Shown: piece by piece, positions 11,399-22,497 of the stretch
How the letters are laid out: each line of letters begins with the position of its first letter
Numbering within the stretch: position 1 is the first letter of the stretch
Assembly: GCA_964036045.1 (NCBI GenBank)
Contig: OZ038381.1
Span: forward strand, 161,080,283-161,144,282
From: Eutreptiella sp. 'Long Island Sound 2002'
Lineage: Eukaryota; Euglenozoa; Euglenophyceae; Eutreptiales; Eutreptiaceae
Length of the DNA: 64,000 nt
Direction of reading: 5' to 3'
Notes under the pieces: model-generated
What the model was told of the DNA's origin: nothing
Databases searched by the model: none
Seen by the model: the letters and a program-made list of their open reading frames with translations, nothing else
Made by a program: the position numbers and the translations under genes

Positions 11399-12420
11399 TC
11401 ATGAGAGCGGTCCACCAAGGTGGGCAAGGATGTCAACGGTTTGGGTGAGATTCTGTTTCTGCAAGTAATCTCTCCAAACTTTGTTGTAGGACGGTAAGAA
11501 GGTTTCAACGGGTTCCTCGGTATCCCAATCTTTGGTATAACCCTCCCACCGCACCTTGAAGAGAAGTCTCTTGCGGTAAGTACGGTGACTCAATATTTTC
11601 TTGACATTATAGGTGTCCTCCTCAAACTGGGAGGGCACTCTAGCAACCTCCTCCGTGTAATTTAGAGGCACGGGGGAGCGAGGGGAGTTGACTGTTTTCA
11701 TTAAACAATCAACGTGGACGTCAACTAACCTCCGTTGGTCCAATTGAATAACATAGAGGTCGTGCGCCTTCTTGGCCACAACCTCATAGGGCCCATCCCA
11801 ATAGGGACAAGTCTTATCGCCAAGATTTTTGCGTTGGCGACGGACCCATACGCGGTCCCCTTTTGAGAAATTGGGGGACATCCTCCTACTCTTATTATAC
11901 TTACGAGCCATTGTCTCTTGCACTTGAATCATAGCCCTCCGTGCAAGAGCAATAAGCTCCTCACGCCGTTGGAAGTAGTGAGCGGCGTCTTGGGCCACCC
12001 CCTTAGGCTCAGCAAGAGGAGGCCCCTTAGTACGGTTGTGTTTACCAAACACAATCTTGTTAGGTGTATAACCTGAAGGACCTGTAGTCTCATGCCACGC
12101 TCGTACAACGGCGGGCAAAACCTCTACCCAATTGGTTTTCTTTTTCTTCAAGGTAATGGCTTTAGCAACGGCACGCCTTAGCTGCTTGCCAGTATTTTCG
12201 GCCTTGCCATTACCTTGGTGCCTACCCGCGAGACACATAGTCGAGCGGGCACCAATCTTAGAACAAAGGGTTTGGAAATATTGGCTCACAAATTGTGGCC
12301 CACGGTCGGAGCATATTTCACGAGGGGCTCCGAACCTATCCACCCAGCGCTCCATTACCAAATGGGCCGCTCTTCTCCCCGTTAGCCCTTTCATCCTTGT
12401 CTCCATGACGGGGTTTAGGA
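11399..12420 (-). pseudogene. Element B pol, distal frame: integrase catalytic core to chromodomain
   Basis: Continues B's pol after a frameshift; the open frame runs back to 12523 but reads as integrase only from about 12420. It contains the second catalytic Asp (CSDRGPQF) and the Glu (GNGKAENTG), so together with the Asp in the proximal frame the D,D,E triad is present. The GPY/F-like region (CPYWDGPYEVV) follows, then a chromodomain (YNVKKILSHR, FKVRWEGY, DTEEP) and a normal stop at 11399. Integrase joins the cDNA to the host genome, and the chromodomain should target chromatin. The frame break makes this copy unlikely to yield active integrase. Confidence 0.85.
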
Positions 12421-15400
12421 ATAGGGATCGCGATGAGGTAGCCGGAAAGCCGGCATACACATAGGAGCATTCGGTCATACACCTCTCCATCGTGGGAGGT
12501 GGAAGGGTAGTGAAACACATCAAGCGCTATGGAGTCCATGGGCTCCATAGGTATAGGCATAGGGGTCATGTACCCTTGCTTGCGCTTGGTGTCATGCGTG
12601 TGAATGGCACATGAGGGACACGTTTGACATTGCAGTTCCACTGCTTTGTACAACCCCTCACCTTCCACGCCATGGTTAATTTCCTTCCAGTGTTTTTCCA
12701 CACTGGAGGTAGTTAAGTGAAATGCATCATGGTATTCGGCTACCAAACGATGCACTAGCGGCGTAGGAACACACCACCGTCCATTACGGACGAGCTTGTT
12801 ATCCACCAACCTCACTCCATCTTGGAAGCTCCCATTCAAGGCATCTTGCCACATTTGTTTGTAGCGTTGACAATTTGGGTAGTGTTTAGCCCAATTTATC
12901 TCAAAGACATTGGGAGCATCCTCCCCATGTATAGGAGTTGCTTTCTTGTGGGACTTCCAAGATTTTTTTATCTTGACAATTCGCTCCAGTCTCCGAAGCT
13001 TTCTCTTTTGCTTCGTTCCCCCCCCCACTGGAGGCGAAGCCAGAGGGGGTGGATCACACGCGGGTGCCCCTTGAGCCCGAGGGGCCGCTTTAGACCTAGT
13101 AACAACGGGCGCCACAACCGCCCTAAATACAAGGGGGCGGGCGAGAAGTTCCTCCTTCTCGGCCGCCATCATGTCCCGCACATCCCCGGCCGCTTGGGCC
13201 GTCCCATGTATGGACACATCACCCAACGCCGGGTTAGCAGGGTAAGCCCAACGGGACAAGAAATCACCCACGGGGTTCACTGGCCCCGGAGTGTAAACCA
13301 CATGGAGGTCGAATTTAGAGAACAATTCATGCCAACGTGCTTGGCGTGGAGAGGGACCCCCCACGGTTTTGAGGTCCTCCGTAGCCCAATTTTCAAGGCT
13401 ACGGTGGTCCGTACGGACCTCCACGCGCTTGTTCCCCACCCAACCATGCCATTTTAAAAGCGCCGCCACTATGGCGTAGCATTCTTTCTCCCGAGGGCTC
13501 CAATTCAATTGGCTGCCTGACAATTTGCGGGAGAAAAGGGCAAGGGGGCGTAGGGCACCATCGGGACCTTCCTGCTGTAGGGCCGCCCCCACCGCCCAAT
13601 TACTAGCGTCCGGGGTGAGGACAAAGTCCTTATCCCAATCGGCTAGTTGGAGGGGAACAATATCCGTAATAGCACGCTTGAGCTTCAAAAAGGCCTCGTT
13701 AGCCGAAGCATTCCATGTTAGGCCTATCTTTTTGCCATTCTTATGCTGAGACAAATCCTTCAACATATTAATCAAAGGGGTAGCTATGGAGGCGTAGCTT
13801 TGGACATAGCCTGAATAATAGTTGGCGAGCCCCAAGAACCCCCGGAGCTCCCGAACATTATCCGGTTTGTCCCAACGCTCAAGCGCCAACATTTTCCCTG
13901 GCGCCGGCCGACGTGTGCCATTTTCCAACACATGGCCACAAAACTCAACCGAACGAACAAAGAAATCGGTTTTGCTAACCGAAGCAACCAACTCCTCTTT
14001 TCGTAGCCTATCCAACACGTCACGCACGTCGCGGTCGTGGTTAGCCAATAGCTCCTCCTCCGTCGCACCGGAGGAACCAATAATAATATCATCAATATAT
14101 ACGTCCGCACAATCCAAACCCTGCAAAACATGGTCCATGACCCGTTGAAAAATAGCGGGCCCATTCTTGATACCCATAGGCATAACACGCCATTGGTATC
14201 GCTTACCCGCCAAATCCATGGCGGTCTTAGCCCGGGATTCAGGGTGAAGGGGAATTTGATGAAACCCTTTACTCAAGTCAACAATAGTGAAAATCTTGTG
14301 TTTGGATTGATTTTCCAACATGTTTTCTATGAGGGGGAGGGGGTGTGCGTCGGGCAAGGTAGCCTCATTAAGTTGGCGGTAGTCCACCACGAGGCGCCAT
14401 TTTCCCTTCTCTTTCTTGGGCACAACGAAACCGTTGGACGCCCATTCGGAGGCAGGGCACGGCTCAATCCAGCCACGAGCCAAAAAGTCCTCCACTATTT
14501 CTTGCTCCGCCGCGGCACGCTCCCCCACCAACCGTATAGGCTTCACGGACTTGGGTTTGGCGTTCGGGTATAGGTCAAGTTTAGCAAACCCCAACCGATC
14601 CGTACCACGGACCTTAGGGTGTTCCTGGCCCGGACGGAGACGAACCTCCCCGCTAAAAACATCCCGCTCATAGTCCGCGAGGATGCGTTTCCTCATGAGC
14701 TCCACCTCCGGAGACACAATAGGCTCTTGGGTGGTGACAACGCCACCCACACGAGAAGCCGCCAACAATCGTGTGGCGCCTTTACGTTTTCGGTAACGCT
14801 TAACGGTAGTGGCCCTCCCACCCAATAACTCTCGTTCAATCTTCGCAATGCGTGAACGCACGCATTCTTGTGCCTCCAAATCTTCGGGGGTACGATCAAG
14901 AGTAACGGGTGCGAGGAGTTTTTTATGGGTCGCCTGATACGTGAGGGTGCGCACCGAAGCCAAATGGTTAGGCACCCTTTCATCCTCCGACTCTTCCTCC
15001 GAGGTCATGCCCGGCTCGCCATCCGTGTTGGGGTTAGAGACGGCCGGTGCCAAAACGGAGGCCACATGACATTTAGTGGCCGCCAAATGTTCCTCCGCAA
15101 TACCACCGTCCACGTATAGCGCCACCGTGGACCAACCCCGTTGAGGAAGGGGCGTGAGGTGGTCATTCTGATAGAGACAGGCTTTAGTCTCTGGCCCAGG
15201 AAGGTGGTACCCTTGCAAAGTAATTTCCATAAGGGGTTTCCACCACTCCCTATGTGTCCACCTTGGCCCTACGACGATGGCTCGTAGTTTTTCTTGCCGA
15301 ATTTTCCGAACACAATCGGAAAACCGATGATAGGGAGGGCACATCCAATACAATTTGGAGGGGTCCGCGGGAGTGGAAAAGAAATCCTCAAGCGGCGAAA

Positions 15401-16376
15401 CCCAACGGGTAGCCTGGGCCATACCCGGGACCCTATTGAAGGCGTCCACGTCGGGGTTTTTGCCAAATTGTTTTTTGACACGTGCGGCCCAATATGGCGT
15501 GAGGCCATAGTCAGACTGGGTCCACATGGACCCATCACGCCGCGTAGGTAGAACATCATGGGCAAGGGCTTCGGGAGCAAATTCAACGAGCTCCAAAGCA
15601 CAAGCCCGGTCCTGTACGGGGGCCACGGAGGAAGCGGTCAAGGTATAGGATATGTGTTTCTCGGCCTCAACACGGTTAGGCGGTTCGCCACCAGGGGGCG
15701 TAACCACAATGGCCGGGGCAGGGTGCGTAGGAGCGACCGCCCCAATGACTGGAACGGTTAGGCCCCACACGGACTGACGTGACACCTTACCATGAATGGG
15801 TTTCACCAAAAATGGTTTGCCGGTTCGTGGAGCCTCACGGAAGTCCTCAATCCAAAAACGGGGGTGCACTGGATGGTGAGAGTAGAAACAATTGAAACGG
15901 GCAAAATGGCTCACACAATGTTCGTAACCCCATGGGTGCCCCAAAACCATATCCCAAGGTAAATTCGGGACAAGGTACGGGGACACGCCATACTGGGCAA
16001 CACGAGGAAGTGAAACACTACCATCCACAACCCCCGTAAATTGAATTTTGACGTCTATTTGCTCGTCCCCCCCTGGCAAAGGCGTCTCATTATCTGCTTG
16101 GAGTAGGCGCCTCCGTTGAGGGGATTCATATTTTTCGGAGAGTTGGTCTCCAAAAACATTGGGGTTGGCCAAAGCGACCGCTTGGCACCCAAAATCCACC
16201 AAAACACGGAGGGCCTTGCGTTCTCCATTGGGCAAAACAACCTGAACGGAAAGTTCGGTTTGAATCTCACTAGTCACTATATGCCCCTTCATGACTCTCG
16301 ATGGAACGAGAGCCACGGTAGTGTCACAGGGGTGCCCGAGGTTTTCTTCTTTCGAAGGGGGCGCCTCTGGGCACTC
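12336..16376 (-). pseudogene. Element B pol, proximal frame: protease, methylase-like module, RT, RNase H, integrase N-terminus
   Basis: Open from just after the in-frame UAG (16379-16377). In order: a retropepsin-like stretch (VLVDFGCQAVAL, near 16200) in which the usual D-T-G reads D-F-G; a module near 15510-15180 with DAFN, YWMCPPY and VVGPRW resembling the Dam-like methylase region of DIRS elements; reverse transcriptase with VVDYRQLNE, FTIVDLSKGFHQ and catalytic YIDD (near 14095); RNase H with TPDASNWAVGA, RTDHRSLENW and DFLSRW; and the integrase zinc-finger region (CQTCPSC) plus the first catalytic Asp (IALDVF, near 12530). The frame is lost near 12400 and ends at 12336. The substituted protease site and this break argue for an inactive copy. 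Confidence 0.88.
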
Positions 16377-16379
16377 CTA
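16374..16379 (-). promoter_or_regulatory. Element B gag/pol in-frame UAG (possible readthrough site)
   Basis: Minus-strand TAG GAG lies in one continuous reading frame between the Gly/Lys-rich gag tail and pol. A and C have a UAG at the same place. Suppression of a gag stop codon to make Gag-Pol is established for gammaretroviruses. Here it is inferred from position and frame only. Confidence 0.55.
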
Positions 16380-17240
16380 CCAACGTCCGCGCCCGTTCGG
16401 CGCTCCCTTGCCTCCTTTATCGCCCTTGCTGCCGCCACCCTTATAACCACCACCACCCTTATCACCACCGCCACCCTTATCGCCACCCTTAGGCTTACCA
16501 CCTTTAGACTTACCCGCAATGTCTCAATGAGTGTCATTGCACGGAGAATTAGGCTTACACGTCCAATTGGTGGTATTGGTGGCACCCCAATCAATCCAAG
16601 ACATGTCCATCTCCATTTGTTTACGTGTTTTCCAATGTTTGGAACACGGAACCCAAAAGGTAGGTGGCGGTTTAGCCCCGGGGTCGACGGGTTTCTTCGC
16701 CGGAGGTTTAGAGTGACCCACGGCGTTGACGGAGGTGTCAGCGGGTTCGGAGGTGTCAGGGTCTGCCGTAGCCTCCGCATTAACCGCATTCACCGCGGTT
16801 TTATTGTGAGAAGGGCGATGAGTGTACGTCACGATCGTCTTGTCTCCTTTATTGAGGCGTTCGAGAGCTTCCCTCTCCGATACGCTTTTATGGGCAAGGG
16901 CGTAGATTTCCGCAGGCTTCAAACCAGGCCTACGTTGCTCCACTTTCATAGTGTAGCCGCGTGTGTGAGGTGTGTTGTTGAGTTTCAAGATCCACTCCTG
17001 GAGAGCCGGGTCTTTGCAGTCAACTATCACCCCCGGCCCCGAATAGGAAACAATCTCAGGAACCGTAGTGCAAGCTTGAGCGCTATATTTCCTGAGTTCT
17101 TTTTCGAATGGGGCGCGACCCGGCGAAGGGTCAAGGCCACTAAAATCCACCACATACCTGTCCCGGCTATTCTTAGCCTCTTGCTTGACGACCTTGTCCT
17201 TGATCCACGGGAGCTTGCTTAGGAGCTGCTCCCGGACCAC
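16380..17240 (-). pseudogene. Element B gag, distal frame
   Basis: The frame continues gag after a shift near 17220-17240 and is the same frame as pol. It encodes a basic middle part (LPWIKDKVVKQEAKN), then a C-terminal part with WVPCSKHWK and TCKPNSPC, and ends in a Gly/Lys-rich tract with repeated KGGGG units. A TGA at 16526-16524 interrupts it just before that tract. I see no classical CCHC zinc knuckle; the Gly/Lys tract could serve nucleic-acid binding instead, which is inference. Confidence 0.7.
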
Positions 17241-20200
17241 TGGGGACGAGTCTCATTGCTCAGAGGCAACAAACGTTGCCAACGAGCATAGAAATCTTCA
17301 AGGTCGATGAGGGTCACTTGCCCTTTAACCACCCTGGGGGTGAGGGCTCGCCACCTTTCATCAGCCCTTGAGGGGTCATACTCGTGGAAACGTTGTTCCA
17401 AAAAGTCCCACAACTCTTTGAGGGTGGGGGCCGTGCGTGTGTGGTGGGTGGCCTCGGCAACCCGGGCGTTGATGATCGCCTTTAGCCATGGGGGCAAGGT
17501 ACTCAAAATCATTTTTGCCTCGTTGGCCTTTCGGTACATGGGATCACACCCCCCCAACCATTGTTGAAGCTTCTCCACCCACTCGTCGTAGCACTCTAGC
17601 TGCCCATTAAAATGCGGTTTAGGCATATCACTATCCTCCACCGCTTTGGTGTAACTATTTTGCACCATAGGCATTTGGTACGGGTGGTAAGCAGGGGGAG
17701 CCATGGTTGGGGGTGCACCTCCACTTGCACTTGGTGCAACCTTCACTGGAGAGACTGTACACGTATCCGTAGGATGAGAGGGCGTGTACGAAGGTTTCCC
17801 AGGGGAAGTGAAAACATTTTTCGTGAGGGGATTAATGTTCCCCAACGAAGAGGTGTCCTCCTCTTCATTGGCCCACGGGGCCGTAGGCTCCGTGGGGTGT
17901 ACTTCGCCCTTAGGCGTCGCCCTCCACTCGGGAACAGCACGTTCCTTCTGCTTTTCGGCGATTCCCCTCCACGGTGTAGGTTCTTGGGGGTGGGGGTGTT
18001 CGTGGTGTTCTTCCCCCCGCCTCGGCCACCCCGAATCCGGACAAGCGTTCGGATGGTAGATGCAATCGTGGGATGGGTGGACGGAGAAAGGAAGGACACA
18101 CCCACCACCGGATGAACCGGATGGCGCGCCCATGGGCGCCGTAGGCGCCGCCGGTGTAGGATCAGGAACGGGCGGAGGCGCCGATGGCGGGGGCGCAGGC
18201 GTGGAGTACCAGTGGTCCCACGCATCGATCCTAGATGCAACGGCGGCGTAACGTGTAGCGAGCGACTCCACTGCGCTAAAACACTTAGCCGTTTTGCCGT
18301 TGGACATCTTAAGATGATCTGCCACGCTAGCCTCCACCACCTTAGAATCCCGGCAGTAGCCCTGAACCGCCGCGTCAAATTTAGCCAATGTAGACAAGAT
18401 TTGGGTCATCCGGTCCCCGTAGGACTGACTGATGCCCACGGTAGAGGCTACTGCCTGAGAAAGTTCCTGATGGGATCGCTGCAACTCCAGATTCTGATTG
18501 CGCAGGTCCCTCACCTGTGCCATCAGAGATTGGATGCACGTTTCGTAGTGCACCACACACCGGGGACAGCCACAGGTGTGCTGTAGGTCGTCCTCCCCCC
18601 GTGTACGAGTGGGGCCCCCAGAATGTCGAAAAGATGGACCCCCCCCTCCACGAGGAGGAGATGACCCACCACCGCCCTCCCCAGCAGCCCCCCCTGCCAC
18701 GGAGGGACCTGAGGGCCCCCCCGCAGGGCGAGACGGGGGTGTGTGGCGCGCAGCAACAGGTGCTGGCGCCCCCCCACTAGAGGGATGTCCCCCCCCCGAA
18801 CCCCCACCACTAGATGGCCGAACCAGGTGCGGGATTCCTTGCACGTGCTTGATGTAAGCCACCTGGCGGTGGCGGGGTGACGGCGGAGGGGGAACATGAC
18901 CAACAGTATTCGGTCGCGGCGGTGGGGGTGGGGAATCGTCCACCACAATATACTGTGGTGACTCATGAACCACCATACGTGATCGAGTTCTCGGATGGGA
19001 AGCAAAAACAGGCTCCGATCCCGTTGCAACCTCTGGATCCCCCCCCCAATTGGGCAGTTGGGGGTCCTCCGTAAGAGATGTATTTGTGGGGGGAGAGACC
19101 AAATTTATTGGGAGGGTTGCTGAACCTCCCTCCACCTGATGCCCTCCCCCCCAGCACAGATTGTTGACCTTCGGCATTGCCGGAGAATCATCCACTAGGG
19201 ATGGACGATCTTTCGTGCCACTCATAGGCACTGGAGATGTAGTACCGGCCCGGTCCTCCGTAGGCTCCGGAGATTCCACGACAAGACACGGGCGGTTTTT
19301 GACGCCGCTCATAGGCACCGGGGACTCTTCCACAGCAATGAACTGAGGGGCCGGAGAGTCCTCCACCGTGATGTAGTGGGGGGCCGGGGATTCTTCCACG
19401 AGCATGGGGCGATCCCTGGTCCCTGACATAGGTTCAGGAGGTGCAGGCGACGAGGCAACGGAAATAGGGGAATGATGGAGTTCATGACGTTCCAACACTC
19501 CAATCTCCTCCTCCTCATCGTCGTTCCACTGCTCCACCGCCAGGGGGAACCACTGGTCACACTCATCCTCCTCGATTTGCGTGGGGGATTCCTCGATGAT
19601 CGTAGGATTTAGCCTGGATCCGCTCGGGGGATAGGGATACGCTCCCAAGGCAGGAGATTCCTCCACCAGGGAGGAAAACCGCCGCGATCCACTCATTGGA
19701 GTGGGCGACGATTCCACCACAGTGGGGTTCTGCCTAGTCCCCGACAGGGCTTGCTGGATCAGGGCCACGGCCTCTCGAGCCGGACCCAGATGGCCATGGG
19801 GATCAGGCGTGAGCGCGAGGACTCGACGGTTTTCAGCGTCGAGTTGGTCAACAATGGGGCTGATGGGCCCTGCCGCAAACAGGTTTTTTCTGACCTGAGG
19901 CTCTGGCAACCCCCCTAGCGACGGAGGAGTGCCAGAGTCGACCACGATAGGCCCCATTGGCGAAGCCATCGTACCCCAGTCGGCAGCGCGTGAGGGCGCA
20001 GCGTTCGTACGCTCGATCACCCCAGTAGATTGGTCGATTACTGCCCGATTCTCGGCGCTAGTAACGGTTCCCGAGCCCATAATAGGCGATTGTGGTCCTC
20101 TTATCGCTCTCTGAGGGTGGCCGTCTATTTCCCCCCCAACCATCCCAGGTACACCAGCTGGATTTCGAGGATGGGGGGCCCCGATGGGAACATTCGGGGA

Positions 20201-20506
20201 TTTCGGAAACTTAGGATTTGTAGCCACTTGGGGCTTGGCCCGTTTTTGCGGCCCCTGCCCCGTCGATGGGGTCAGGGCCGAGGAGGTCCTGAGAGTGGGG
20301 ACGTGGACACCCTCAGCTATCCCTCCCGGGGAAGAGATTTCAACTTGAATTTGGTCCACGATGTCTTGGACCGATCGCTTTCCGCGATGCCAAACGCCCA
20401 ACAGAGACGAAAAATTTTCGCCTCTGCTACCATGAAACCAGACCGGGTGGTCAGGAGCAGAGGTCGCAGTGGCATGGGCAGCAACATTGCTTGGCACCGA
20501 AGACAT
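17219..20506 (-). pseudogene. Element B gag, proximal frame, starting in the 5' LTR
   Basis: The first ATG (20506-20504) lies in the 5' LTR about 70 bp before its end. The frame runs through the primer-binding site, read as G-S-R-G, and on for 1,095 codons. Features: a long Ser/Pro-rich half with about ten degenerate copies of an (V/L)-x-E-S-P-x-P motif, often after MSGTRDRP-like words (19200-19760); a Cys cluster CGCPRCVVHYETC; a predicted coiled coil (LRNQNLELQRSHQELSQ); and a capsid-like C-terminal third (YDEWVEKLQQWLGG, ALTPRVVKGQVTLIDLEDFY). The stop at 17219 reflects a frameshift. This is structural protein for a cytoplasmic particle by family analogy. Confidence 0.8.
20420..20432 (-). 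promoter_or_regulatory. Element B primer-binding site
   Basis: TGGTAGCAGAGGC directly follows the 5' LTR end GGTTTCA on the minus strand. It is complementary to an initiator tRNA-Met acceptor end ending CUCUGCUACCA and is translated in frame as part of gag. Confidence 0.85.
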
Positions 20507-20776
20507 AACGATAGTGTTGACTGAATAGTATCCTGCAAACAGATATGGTACACATAGCCAATGAAATACCTGATATGCACATATGAGAAATCCACCCTAT
20601 CATCCAATAATTGATATAACTACTAAACATCCATGATTGCCTTATCTATCCCACATCCTATGTTCCTAACAAGGAAATGGAATATGATATACCCTATCCC
20701 ACATATATCCCATCTATAGGGCCAAATAAGGCTCCCTTAGGGGTAAAATGCCAGGGTAGGCTTGTGACCTGCTTCA
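20433..20776 (-). repeat. Element B 5' LTR
   Basis: 344 bp with TG...CA ends on the minus strand. It contains the gag start codon at 20506-20504. Five mismatches to the 3' LTR. Confidence 0.93.
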
Positions 20777-22497
20777 GTGTTATCCCCCACACGAACCGCA
20801 TACACATCCTGCCCGACCTTCCGCACGATTACCCCCGGCACATACCAAGATGCCTGCCGATGCCTGGACAGGACATCCTTGTGGTGCCGCTCCACCCACA
20901 CGGTGTCTTGGAGAGCATATTTCTGGACCTTTCCCTGCTTGAAGTACTTGGCCCTCTTCTCATGCTCCTCCTGAAGTGCCTTGCACACCTTGGCCGCCGT
21001 GTCGCCCGCCTCAGCCATCATAGCGTTCGCATCCCAGGCCACTTTGCCATGGTTCAACCACGGGAGAGTGCGTGACACTCGATCCCGTAGGAACAGGATA
21101 CGATGGGGCGACAGTCCAGTGGGTCCCGGAAGGTCGTGATACGCTTGGAGTACCCTCCACAGCGAATTATACCAATTCCGGCCCGGTTCGTCGATGTGCA
21201 GCTGGCGGAACTTTTCGAACATCTGCCGCCCGGCCACCTCAGCTGGGCCATTTGACCGGCTGTGGTACGCCACGGTCTTGGCGTGCCGAATACCCATGTG
21301 CTTGCACATCGTCTTGAACCACGTCCCCACAAACTGACTGCCCCGATCGCTGCAGATGACAGCCGGGACATCAAAAATCGTCAGCCAATGCCTGATCATG
21401 GCATTAGCGACGGTCTTGGCCTGCAGCCCCACTCCATGCTTGTCCTTCTTGTCCTTCTTCTTGGACTTCTTGCCAGGGACCGCCACGATATACCCACTGT
21501 GCCTATCCACCGCCAGGATGACACAGTCGTAGGTCTCTCCTTCCACGGTGACCTCAGGCATGGCGAATACATCCATGGCCACAGACCGCATAGGGGCCTC
21601 CGGTAGAGCCGTATACACCGGGTTACCCGCTGTGGAGTGGTTGGGGCTCTTCGTGGCCCAACACACGGCACAGTCGCTGCAGTACCTATCCAGGATGGCG
21701 TAGTACCCCGGAGGAAACTTGAAACGCCACTCCAGGTCCTGCTGCATCTTGTCTCGGCCAGGGTGCATGAGCTGGGCGTTGTGCCAATGGTCACTGAGCT
21801 CCTCAACTCGGTTCTCGGGCACCAGCAGCTTGTCCTTGAGGAACAACTTGTCCCCATCCTCGGTCAAGCCCTCGGGCCATTCGTCGTCCGACGGGGCGCT
21901 CACGGCATTCCAGTACTTGCTCCAGTGCTCGGATGCCGCATAGTCATCCGACCAGTCCTCTGTGAGCACCGACCTGACTAGCTCTACAGGGGCCACCATC
22001 CATTGCTCGAGCGTTTCCTCTCGAATAGCTTGGACGCGGGCACCCCGGAACTTGGCCAGGTCTGTACGGTTTGCCATCACCACAAAACACTTGACCCCCT
22101 CTTGCTCCATGGCCTTCTCCATCTCGATGATGCGCTTGGCCTCCTCGGTCTCCTCGGCGTCGCCATGGCTGGATATGTCCATCCACGCCTTGCCCGCGGG
22201 GTAGGCCCAGCGACTGAGGCAATCTGCCACAGTGTTGTCCTTCCCCGGGACGTACACGACGCTGAGGTCGAACTTGGCGAACGTCTCGTGCCATCGGGCC
22301 CTCCTAGCCGCTGGTCCTGAGGGGGTGTCCACATGCTCTTTGTGCCAGCTCTGTAGGGACTGGTGGTCCGTGCAAACCACCACCGGCTGCAGTCCGATGT
22401 GGCCAGACCACTTCCTGAGCGCACATACAATGGCGTATGTCTCCTTCTCCCTCGCGGTCCATGTTCGGCGTTGGCCCTCGGCTAGGATCCTGCTCCA
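20777..22497 (-). pseudogene. Element A pol, middle piece: RNase H end and integrase
   Basis: This frame follows a one-base loss near 22497 in the RNase H region and is truncated at 20777 by element B. It has RNase H motifs CTDHQSLQSW and DNTVADCLSRW, then integrase with an HH-CC-type zinc region (HPGRDKMQQ, CSDCAVC), catalytic residues in SVAMDVF, CSDRGSQF and NGPAEVAGRQ, and part of the C-terminal domain (VWVERHHKD). A lysine-rich insert (KKSKKKDKKDKH) separates two strands of the catalytic core and is absent from C. Very close in sequence to element C's integrase. Confidence 0.87.

Larger units (their letters stand above)
7728..20776 (-). mobile_element. Element B: chromodomain Ty3/gypsy retrotransposon inserted in A
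   Basis: This 13.05-kb element has two 344-bp LTRs, a primer-binding site at 20432-20420 and a polypurine tract at 8082-8072. It interrupts A's pol. The flanking 4-mers are GCGT (7724-7727) and GTGT (20777-20780), that is ACGC and ACAC on the minus strand, a 4-bp target duplication with one change. Taking out B and one 4-mer keeps A's pol reading frame across the join. Order on the minus strand is LTR, gag, in-frame UAG, pol with protease to integrase, chromodomain, a 3.3-kb spacer, LTR. There are frameshifts in gag and integrase. Confidence 0.9.
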
